DNA from: Haliclona indistincta | Taxonomy: Eukaryota; Porifera; Demospongiae; Haplosclerida; Chalinidae | NCBI GenBank assembly: GCA_964017065.1 | Contig: OZ024788.1 | Location: 4,666,887 to 4,730,886, forward strand | Reading direction: 5' to 3' | Length of the DNA: 64,000 nucleotides | In this document: piece after piece, positions 41,549 to 51,493 of the stretch | Numbering within the stretch: position 1 is the first letter of the stretch | How the letters are laid out: each line of letters opens with the position of its first letter | Program-made: the position numbers and the translations under genes | Notes under the pieces: generated by a model | Told to the model about the DNA's origin: nothing | What the model saw: the letters and a program-made list of their open reading frames with translations, nothing else | Databases searched by the model: none

Positions 41549-41807
41549 CTGCTAGCAGGAGCCCATAAGAGGAAGGAGCGTTCAACTCCAATCGCGCTTG
41601 TAGTAATAGCCAAACGTAAACTCCGCCGCCTTGCGCGTCCAAAAAACTTCCCTATATGCAGCTATATGGAAGTTTTTTTGCATGCGGCCAATAGTCAGCC
41701 GGCATGTCAACGTCATATGTAAACTCGTGTACGCCTTTTACAAGTAGGCTGTGGCCCACGTGTGTTGCTTGGCTACAACGCATACAGGACATCTGTAACC
41801 TTAGAGG

Positions 41808-43024
41808 ATGGGCAAGAAACGGCGTGCCAAGAAGCCTGCTACAGCCAAGCCCAAGCGTAGACGAGTGAAGAGGGGCCATGTGAAGAGTGATCTGGAGCGA
41901 TTATGTGATGAGCTAAAGGAAGCAGATGTGGAAAGCATATGGGGTGATGTTATTGCTAGAGTGAACATAGAGTATCACATACAGTTCTTCAAGGAGCGAC
42001 AAGAAGTATGGATGCATATAACAAGAAACACTTCTGGTTTAAACTCCTTCATCTCTACTCAGTTGGTAGACTTTGTGAATATGTACAAGAAGAACTCTAA
42101 AGGAAAGGACAAGTACATGCATCTTCTTTTAGATTGGTACAAACACACACAAGAATATGTTGCACCAGGAGCGCGTAGTGGAGAGATAACTTGGAGAATG
42201 TTAGTCAGTGTTGATGTGACTGGCTTCGATGAGACAACTAGATCATGTGTATTGCTGAGTCTGATGATGGGTCTATTCCATGAGATGCTGTCTAGAGTTG
42301 AATGCTATAAGAGAGAATCAACAACAGCAGATAGCTTTTTGCCATCAGCAGCAGGCTATGAACTTGACGATGAAGTAAGCCTTTACCGTTTGGGTGGTTT
42401 CGCTTTATTTTCGAGCATTCAATACCGGGAACGAAAAATCATGTGGAAAAAAAAGTTTCTAGTTAGCCATGAAATGGCTGAAAAGTTGCTTACAGAGCTT
42501 AGTTTGCTGAAGCAGCTGAAAGATGAGGAAAAGACTGATTTACCAGCAGCTGTTGATTTTCAAGACCGTGGGCACATGACCTTTATGAAGCCAGTACTTC
42601 TTCCTTTCATCAGAAATACTGTTGCTGAAGTGAGAAAACTTATGAACTTTCAAGAGTATTCAAAGCACGGGAAAGACTTCTTTAAGGCAAGTTTAAATCA
42701 TTAACTTAACATGTGGTTATTAATTTTGTATCTGTTGCTTAGAATGTTCAGGAAAAACTTCCAATGGACCAGCTATTTCAAAAGTTTCAACAGTGTATTG
42801 AGTCTACGTCTATTATGGTTGGTACACCCAATGATGTCCTTAGTTCACTTTGTGAACAGCTGGTATCAAAAATAAGCCACACAATTTCTAACGATTTTCT
42901 TAGGAACATAACTACTCTGGATAACCTGAAGAATAAAAAAGCTACTGATGCCCAAATATCACTTAGAGATGAACTTAAAACATTTGCGTCACATAAAGCA
43001 TCCCAATTCTCTACCACATCATAA
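41808..43024 (+). CDS. Second gene of the P-like transposon, unknown function
   Basis: ATG at 41808; exon 1 runs to 42686 (293 codons) and exon 2 covers 42743-43024, joining in phase 0 across a 56-bp intron with a GC-AG border (AAG|GCAAGT). The 386-residue product starts with a very basic stretch (KKRRAKKPATAKPKRRRVKR) that looks like a nuclear localisation signal. The rest is mostly helical in character (LERLCDELKEADVESIWGDV; KFLVSHEMAEKLLTELSLL). I recognise no family, zinc finger or catalytic motif. It converges on the transposase, with only 45 bp between stop codons. A role in transposition or in regulating the element is inference from location only. Confidence 0.75.
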
Positions 43025-43069
43025 CATGAATTATTTCATTTCACGTTACTGATACTTGTTATATCATAT

Positions 43070-46000
43070 TCACAGTTTTCTTCTAGTAAGTTGATGTTCT
43101 CTGACATACAGTGGGGCATTCCTGTATTCATCTCTCATCTTTTGTCCATGTACCTCATATCGAGTAAGTAGGTTTGCCCTAGCACTAGAGTAATTGACAG
43201 CTGACAAATGGCCTCCGGTAATGAACTTGAGTCTACTAAATATAGTTTCGACAGCACTTCCAGTCAATCTCAAAGGGTATACAGCATATCCGGGATGACG
43301 TTCAAGAAAATCTTGGCAGAATTCTTTATATCCGAACCAAGTAATCCTCAACAGATCCCAGGTCTGCCAAGAGAGAAACTTTCTCCCCTTTGGATCAGCA
43401 ACATTGTAACCTATCAATTTAGTAACGAATGCATTCACTCATGTGTAACAACATCTACTAACCATCCTTAGACTTGAGCAGAGAGTCCAACCAAGACGCA
43501 AAGAAAGTGTACCCTTCTTCCATGCTGCTCAGAATTTCGTTTGGAAAGGTAGGTATCCGAACGTGACCAAGCAGGCCTCGCTCAAAGAGCTTGTTGCAGG
43601 CTTCCAGATACTCAACCACTTTCAGTACCATTTTGTTGTCAGCTGGAGGCGGAGTTTTAGTTGCATACTCTTTGAGCTCAGAGATAACATGTTCTTGCTA
43701 CAAATCAAAAACTTAGATAATGCATGGTTGATAATAACAATTCATTGTGGTGTAGAATATTTGAGGAATGCTATGATATCCAATTGAGCTAGCTTGTGTA
43801 CATGTAGTTTACCTGCATAATCTTGGCAGGTTTGACATTCAACCTCGTCCAGCTATCTCTTACAATGTGGCTCTCCTTTAGTCCTGGTACTCGGACAAGC
43901 ACATTAGCTTTGATTCTCTCTAGTTCACGCTTGTACAGATTCTCTATCGCTTTCCATCCAAAACACACTCCTTGATGTTCAAATGCTCTGGTGCCAGCAG
44001 GACGCGATTGATAAAGCTGAGAAATCATATTCTTTAGCTACACAAATAAAGAAATATTAAGTAATCAATGCATTATCTAGTATTGTATGGCTGCATGCAT
44101 GAGTACCTGGTGAGAAGGGCAGATCAACTGAAAGATCTTCTGACCGGTGAACGGATTCGGAAACCAAACTGGAACATGAAACTTGTCATTCTGAGTATTA
44201 TCGTGAAGATAAGCTCCCTCTTTACAGCACAGTGCCTTCAGCATAGTTAAATTTGAACTAGCCCCATCACAAATGATAAGACACGTCTCGAAGCCAAACA
44301 TATGAAATTGATAGATTGCATCCATGACGCACGGAAGAAGAAACTTGCATTTGAGAGTCGATGCTGAAGTATAGTATGGACCAATTATGTCATACTCAGA
44401 GGTAACATCACGCCATAGCGTTTGTAGCACATACGATGTCTTTTGTGTTTTACTGTCTCCGCCGATAGTTTCATATACATCTTGCATAGTCTGCATTTCA
44501 GAACTTGTCATTGCCAAACCGACTAACTCCTCATTACGACTGTTCCACGACACTTTCATTGCCACTTTCACCTCATCAAATATTAGTGCTCCTTCTCCAA
44601 GTGGGGTTTTCAAACCTTGCGCTTTCTTTTGCTTGATTAGCTCTTGATAATCTTGGTACGACTTCGACAAACGCTGTTGGATGTCACCTGGGGTTTCGAG
44701 GTTGCTACCGGTGAAGGCTTTTACTGAAGAAACACTAGGAAACTTCAAAATGCCAAATCCTTTAAGAGCCTCATATGCTGCTGGGCTCCGAGTGTACACC
44801 GCAAGAGCTACACAGAAAAAAATCATAGTGCTTATAACAACGAATAAGAGATGAGATGAATAATCAGGATATCCCACAAACCTATTCTGTAAGTTATAGA
44901 ACTCCACTTATTCCCTCTGTGGCCAGACACTATGTACACAGGTAAAAATCAATAATTGATACACACACAAGCATGACTTACCATTTCTGGTTTGATCTTT
45001 GTTAAAGGCAATGCGATCTTCTACGTCGTGCTTCCATATCTCTCTAACTATGTCACCTTTCCCATGCTTGTCAGCTTCTTCAAGTACCTTACTCAGCTCT
45101 TCTGGGCACTGTTCAGTTACTGTAGCGACAGTCTTTAAAAATTCATCATGCTGATCACAGTTTAGTGCAAAGTCAAACTGCTCGTATTTCTTCAATCTCT
45201 TCACAACCGCATTTCTCTCCTTCCTGATGCCAGCATGACGATCCTTCACTACATAAAATAGTATAATTATAATGATAGACTATTACATGTGTGTATCATA
45301 GTAATCATAAATACCAGTGTTTGGCGAACAGTATTTCAGTGGCCGACTGGATGATGGTTGCTTCCATTTGTCTCTCTTACTGGGCGATATATCCTGGTGA
45401 CGTTTTTGAAGTTCCTCCAGCCGATTTGAAAGACTCTTGCAGGGTTGACAAACATTGAACAGCAAAGAGTGCTCTCTGTTTTTTGGAACATGCCACAATT
45501 TGCAGTTGTCACTCTGATGACGCTCGTATGGAACAGTAATATGTACATAATGCTTTGATGGAAAACGAAGTACTGCTGGATATTCCCTGATACCTGTAAG
45601 AATGTTCACAACTATTGCAATTTGAAATAATGTTCTTACCTGGACACAAAGCATAGCTAGAATTTGGTAGAAGAGTGTTTAAGTATTCCTCAATTGTTTG
45701 CCAGCTAAATGGCCCACTATCAATGCTTTGCGAGAAAGCTCTGAAATCAAACGTGATGTTGCCGTCAGCCAGTTTAAGGACCAGGTGAGGGTCATAAGTA
45801 GGAGGATCAGTAGAAGAGTAGAGAACCATGCCTTGACGATGGATTACTGCCCATGCCGAGCCATTCAATGTTGTAACATAGTTGATGGTAAGCTGTGGGT
45901 ATCTCTCACGAAGTGTGGTCATTATGTCATCTATAAACGGTTGGCATAAAAAGTGTGTGCAATAAAACACAAACACTGTACCTGTGCTTTGCCTTGAATA

Positions 46001-46620
46001 AATGATTTCATCTTCTAAACAGACCAGATTGTTACAACACAGACTAAAATCGCATGTATGTTAAAGGTTACCTTCATCTGAAAGAGAGTCAGTGTAACTA
46101 CTGTCGCTGCACGAACTACTGGTGTCTGATTCTGAGCTGTCATTTTCTGAAACTAATGTAATGTTGAATTAGTTTTATTGTTATTGTTAAGCCCTATACC
46201 ATCAGAGTTAGCATCCTCTTCAGCACAAGAGGTGACTTGGGGTGGAATACTTGCTCGACAGATAGACGTGGGTGGAGTAGCAGGCGCCTTGTCTGGGTGC
46301 TCATTGCTTTCTGCAGCTAAGGTTGATGGTCCACTACCAACAGAGACCGCTTTCTCAGCGAGGTGTTGCCTGATACTCGTCTTTAAGAGCTTCTGATCTG
46401 TGCGTGCATGCAGCAACACTAAAAGATGGCTTTTGGTACTATAAACAACGTACATCGAGAGGGCAGTCTCGTTGATAAGGTCATCATACTCCCTACCATT
46501 CTTCGGCGAGTAGGTGACTGCACCATGCCCAGGCGTACTGCCTTCGGTGACCACCGGCGTGGACTGCGCGCTAGTCTTTTCAGAGTAGATTTTTCTGCCA
46601 TTCGACTTTACTATAGGCGC
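43070..46620 (-). CDS. P-like transposase, ten exons
   Basis: Minus-strand exons: about 46620-46200, 46152-46072, 46014-45982, 45930-45640, 45593-45315, 45248-44982, 44807-44107, 44037-43813, 43697-43463, 43437-43070. Every junction has GT-AG borders and matching phase, mostly phase 1, and the protein is about 960 residues. Exon 2 is acidic and Ser-rich. Exon 7 holds the RNase-H-like core: ALIFDEVKVAMKVSW (first D, near 44575) and CLIICDGASSNLTMLKA (second D, near 44265). Exon 8 has RDSWTRLNVKPAKIMQ, as in P/THAP9 proteins. Exon 10 has TGSAVETIFSRLKFITGG, with the presumed third acid E. No THAP zinc finger is visible; exon 1 is open but lacks a clear ATG, so an upstream exon may exist. Confidence 0.8.
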
Positions 46621-46767
46621 TAGGCGTGAACAGAACTAGTACGTCACATGCATGTGCTGTAAACGGCAAAACGTCATCAACGCGCGCCGCGCGCTGCACG
46701 CGGCGGAGTTTACGTTTGGCTAAATCGCGGCTGAACGCTCCTTCCTCTTATGGGCTCCTGCTGCTAG

Positions 46768-47100
46768 TTATACTACAATACCACTCTAAGCCTGCTTATA
46801 GCACTTCAAGACTGCCTTTATACTGCTATACCACTGAGACTGCCTATATACTGCTATACCACTCTGAGACTGCCTTTATACTGCTATACCACTCTGAGAC
46901 TGCTGTTATACTGCTATACCACTCTGAGACTGTTGTTGTACTGCTATACCACTCTGAGACTGCTGTTATACTGCTATACCACTCTGAGACTGCCTTTATA
47001 CTGCTATACCACTCTGAGACTGCTGTTGTACTGCTATATACCACTCTGAGACTGTTGTTGTACTGCTATACCACTCTGAGACTGCTGTTATACTGCTTTG
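46768..47100. repeat. 30-bp minisatellite, middle array
   Basis: Units TATACCACTCTGAGACTGCY plus about ten variable bases; about ten copies. The first two or three are degenerate, as at 41.5 kb on the other side of the transposon. Confidence 0.9.
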
Positions 47101-47868
47101 TAGCTCAGGAAGCTCTAAGATCAAAGGCACCGCTAGTGGAATATATCTCATACCACTGCGGATTTCAGGGCAATACTTATATCCCTCAGGAAGTAGTTCT
47201 ACTTCCTGGGGAATATATATATTGCCCAGGAAGTCACGCTCACTTCCTGGGGAATATATATATCCTCCAGGAAGTCAGCTGACTTCAAAAAGTTACCTCC
47301 CACTTACCCCTCCGTACGAAGGAGGAGAGGCTGGCTTCACAGAGAGTGAAGCTGAAGTTGCCTTTGAAGAGATTGCGGCGATTTTATAGCACTAAAGTTT
47401 CATGACACTTGTGGGACTCAAATAGTGCAAAAAAATGGCGTCTTGAACTTGTGGACAACAAAAATAAACCAGCCATAATCATGTAAAGGGAACTATTTGC
47501 AGCATCTAAAAGCACGACTAAGTTTGGAGCATCAACCAAGCTCGTCGGGAGGGCCAAGCTCAAGCTTAGCAAAGAACGCGTTACTCGAGACAAACGCCGG
47601 GACCGTTCGACAGTGACGAACGACGCCGGTCACGGAATGGCTGGACAAACTACTGCAACCTAGGTTTGTTAAGCTGCAAAGGCTACATAACTAAACTGCA
47701 GGACCCACACGTATGCCTCAGCGAGGCTTACCGTTGCTGCCAGTTCTTCGGGCGGTCAACCAATGATCACTCGCGTACTCGACAAAGTTGGTTTATTCAG
47801 GTTAGTAAACGAACGAAAGTGTGCAGAAAGCCAGTCTTGCTGTTGGATCTTAGAGCTTTCTGAGCTAC
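47101..47868. other. Spacer between minisatellite arrays with small hairpins
   Basis: Near 47190-47280, CAGGAAGT and ACTTCCTGGGGAATATATAT alternate and can pair. At 47600-47640, GACGAACGACGCCGGTCAC has weak symmetry. No gene seen. Confidence 0.45.
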
Positions 47869-47873
47869 AAAAT

Positions 47874-47998
47874 GGTTAACCCATGGGTTCCTCGGCAGTA
47901 TGGAATATACCCTCGGCGGTTAATTATACCGCCCTCGGGCGGTATAATTAACCAGCCTCGGGTATATCCCATACCGCCTCGGAACCCATGGGTTAACC
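47874..47998. repeat. 125-bp near-perfect palindrome
   Basis: GGTTAACCCATGGGTTCC at the left is mirrored as GGAACCCATGGGTTAACC at the right; inner TATACCCTCGGCGGTTAATT and mirror; centre at about 47936 (CCGCCCTCGGGCGG). The next minisatellite array starts directly after it. Confidence 0.9.
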
Positions 47999-48002
47999 TA
48001 TA

Positions 48003-48960
48003 CATACCACTCTGAGACTGCCTTTATATTGCTATACCACTCTGAGACTGCTGTTATACTGCTATACCACTCTGAGACTGTTGTTGTACTGCTATACCAC
48101 TCTGTGACTGTTGTTATACTGCTATACCACTCTGAGACTGCTGTTATACTGCTATACCACTCTGAGACTGTTCTTATACTGCTATACCACTCTGAGACTG
48201 CTGTTATACTGCTATACCACTCTGAGACTGTTGTTGTACTGCTATACCACTCTGAGACTGTTGTTGTACTGCTATACCACTCTGAGACTGCCTTTATACT
48301 GCTATACCACTCTGAGACTGCCTTTATACTGCTATACCACTCTGAGACTGTTGTTGTACTGCTATACCACTCTGAGACTGCCTTTATACTGCTATACCAC
48401 TCTGAGACTGCCTTTATACTGCTATACCACTCTGAGACTGTTGTTGTACTGCTATACCACTCTGAGACTGCTGTTATACTGCTATACCACTCTGAGACTG
48501 CTGTTATAGTGCTATACCACTCTGAGACTGCCTTTATACTGCTATACCACTCTGAGACTGCTGTTATAGTGCTATACCACTCTGAGACTGCTGTCATACT
48601 GCTATACCACTCTGAGACTGTTGTTATACTGCTATACCACTCTGAGACTGCTGTTATACTGCTATACCACTCTGAGACTGTTGTTATACTGCTATACCAC
48701 TCTGAGACTGCTGTTGTACTGCTATGCCACTCTGAGACTGTTGTTGTACTGCTATACCACTCTGAGACTGCCTTTATACTGCTATACCACTCTGAGACTG
48801 TTGTTGTACTGCTATACCACTCTGAGACTGCCTTTATACTGCTATACCACTCTGAGACTGCTGTTATACTGCTATACCACTCTGAGACTGCTGTTATACT
48901 ACTATGCCACTCTAAGACAGCTTTTATACTACTGTACCACTCTAAGACTGCCCCCTAGCT
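48003..48960. repeat. 30-bp minisatellite, main array, about 32 units
   Basis: Unit TATACCACTCTGAGACTGCT plus TTTATACTGC variants. Differences between units cluster at fixed positions (CTGTTA, TTGTTG, CCTTTA). Both strands stay open in several frames because the unit is a multiple of three without stops. The array decays at 48900-49040. Confidence 0.95.
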
Positions 48961-49039
48961 ACTGTACTACTCCAAGATTGCCCTCTAGCTACTGTATCAC
49001 TCTAAGACTGTCTCCTACGTAGCTACTATACCACTCTAT

Positions 49040-49800
49040 AAGACTGCCCTCTAGGTTTTACTTGTACTCTACGACAGTAACAGTTTGGCTTTACCATTGT
49101 ATGTGCACTACTCTAAGACTAACATTGTGTTTTAATTATGCTACTCTTTGTGCTCTAGCTATAATGTACTGTGATACTGCTATTGTGCTTTAGTTGCTAC
49201 TAGACTGATTTTGTAGTCTAACATGCAGTTACCGAATTGGTATACAACTCAAAATACTGTAGTTAGCGTCTTGCACAACAGTTCCTGGCTTACAAAGAGT
49301 AAGAAAGAATAAGTTATAATAGTATTTTTGTAATAAAATATCAAAAACCTTATGTTTGATTCATACTGTGCACTTAGTTGAATACAATTGAGGTAACTAA
49401 TTAATTATTCATAAGTCAACAAAAATGCTAAATTCTGCCACTTTCCCTAATGAGACTTCTTGAGGTCTAGTAGCATGTTGTAGACAATTACTATCTACAA
49501 CAAAAACATTCATAAACCTTTGTGTTGTGACTAATTATTAAATAGAAAGTGTAACAACTCATTCATTATTCATGAGATAACAAAAATGCTAATTTCTTGT
49601 ATTTCCCACAGTGAGATTCTTCGAGACTTTTGATATGTTGTAGACCATGTCTTACACTATCAAAAAATGTTGTAAAATTTTGTGTTGCAATTTGTTTGAG
49701 GTCAAACTATAAAATGACTGTACTATATTGAGTGGAATATTTCATGGTAACAAACTTAAAACATGAGAAAGCAACCAAAGTAAAGGGATTTGCTTTCACA
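49040..49800. other. AT-rich stretch with a diverged 165-bp direct duplication
   Basis: 49390-49530 and 49555-49695 share ATTATTCAT, AACAAAAATGCTAA, GAGRYTTCTTSRRG and TGTTGTAGACMAT in order. No coding content. Confidence 0.55.
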
Positions 49801-49804
49801 TCAT

Positions 49805-51334
49805 AATAAGCCTTTCCCAATAAGCCAATAGAATGTATAGGTGGAGTTAATTAAATGTGACGTCACTTCCAGAGTCTTTCTGCTGCTCCATTAGCGGCTG
49901 TATTGTACGGGAGTGATTGAGATAATGGACTAAGTTTGAGCTCCGCGTACTCAAGCTGGGTTCTGATTATTCTTGCAAAATCGGGTAATTTTCAGTGCAC
50001 AAGCCTGGCTATTAATCCGAACTAGAATCAGCAAGATCGTGATTAATTGAACGGCGAAACAGCGATGCCAGACATATCTGTATAGCTGGAATGAACATGT
50101 TACTAAAAGAAGCACAGCCTTGTGGAAGCGCCAACCATGTGCAAGCAGTTCCGCTTTGTCGGTGTAGAGTGTTTAGCGGCGGTAAACACTCTACACTGAC
50201 AACAGTAGAACGAAGACAAGAATAAGCTACCATAGCGCAACAGTAGAACGGCAACAGTAGAACGAAGACAAGGACAAGAATAAGCTACCATAGCGCACAG
50301 TAGCACTGGGTGTCGGTAGCCATGAATAACAGTCGTTTACGTCTGGAAGAACACTAGTACAGCTTTCTACAACGTTCATGTAGTAGTGTGCAGCGCCGGC
50401 AGTTATTGTCATTAGTGAAGTAAAACAAAAACGAGTGGACGCTACAGCATGCATGATGCATCCATGTACCCTGCAGCGCTGGTAGTCAACGTAGAATGCG
50501 TGTGAAGTTTATAGTAAAGAATAGCCAAAGTACCGCCAGTTACAGTAGCATAGTTTAAAAACTTGTGCCTGTAAGGTGTACGAGTATGCGCAATCTAAAG
50601 TTCTCCTATTTTCTCAATCACTCCCATACATTACAACCGCTGGAGTGGCCTCGTACCCAGGCTCTCGGTGTGGGCGGGCTGTGTTGGTGTCAAATAGAGA
50701 GCCTGGTATGCATTGCATGCGCATGTACGAAATGTAACCATCTGATGGTTACACCGTATAGTACAGTAAACTTCTGTCGATGTCCTTGCACTCTTGTTTG
50801 TATTAGGATACTCATTGTTAGTTTAAAAAAACACAGAAGTAGCAGTGTTTAGGCCGGCTAAGCATGCCACAATGAAGCATTGTACTGTTACGAGCCATAT
50901 CGTACACCACGAGTGGCAAATATTCTCGATTTTGGCCTGATTTCGACAAAGTAAGTGTTCTATGTCTAGACAGATCTCCAATTGCTCACAATTTGGTCGT
51001 GTGTACCTGGACAAGCGGCCAAGTAGATGCAGCAGCTTGCCCGAGCGTGGTTGGTTCCCAAAATATCTTCCCAGCGTTGTTCGCATTAATGCATAAATTT
51101 ATAAAAGCGGGGTGAGGGCGGTGTCTTTCGATTATTCTCCACACTTTCCAAAATCTGACGCATGCGCCTGCAATGCATACCAGGCTCTCTATTTTCCACC
51201 CACGCAGCCCGCCCATGCCGAGAGCCTGGGTACGAGGCTATCGTTTGAGGTGCTAAAATGTGACTCCGGAAGTGAATTCACATTTAATTAACGCTTAATT
51301 ACATTCCATTGCCTGTTATTGGGAAAAGCTTATT
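49805..51334. mobile_element. AATAAGCCTTTCCCAATAA foldback MITE, interrupted copy
   Basis: Ends AATAAGCCTTTCCCAATAA and TTATTGGGAAAAGCTTATT. It matches 22132-23004 through most of its length, with a local duplication at about 50205-50300 and the 595-bp insertion at 50646. Confidence 0.8.
50646..51240. mobile_element. CCTCGTACCCAGG MITE, second copy
   Basis: TGGCCTCGTACCCAGGCTCT at the left and its mirror ending GGTACGAGGCTA at the right; arms about 75 bp. The flanks CGCTGGAG and CGTTTGAG are likely a decayed target duplication. Same family as 6636-7198, with a different interior. Confidence 0.75.
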
Positions 51335-51493
51335 CTTAAAATTTGGCTTTGAGAGACACTGATAGTTTGACAAACCCACCACTGGTCAACCCATTTTTTT
51401 AGTAGTTTGTGTAGTTAAGGCACCCTTTGTCACTTGCCTTTGTTTATGTTTATCACAAAATTGTGATTATTCCAGTACTTTTCCTAAATTCAG

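Larger units (their letters stand above)
41556..46760. mobile_element. P-superfamily transposon, 5.2 kb, apparently intact
   Basis: CAGGAGCCCATAAGAGG begins the left end and is mirrored at the right; the outer 29 bp match perfectly. After a divergent gap, a second block (TAGCCAAACGTAAACTCC) is also mirrored. CTGCTAG on both sides (41549-41555, 46761-46767) is a 7-bp target duplication; 8 bp is usual for P elements. Inside are a minus-strand transposase with ten exons and a convergent + strand gene. The element sits in a minisatellite array. No stop or frameshift is seen in either gene, but the transposase start is unresolved. Confidence 0.85.

Noticed and set aside
48029..48958. Long open frames on both strands over the minisatellite (LLYHSETAVI- and SSITAVSEWY-type repeats)
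   Set aside because: A 30-bp unit without stops keeps several frames open automatically on both strands; there is no start or splice context and no other coding sign.
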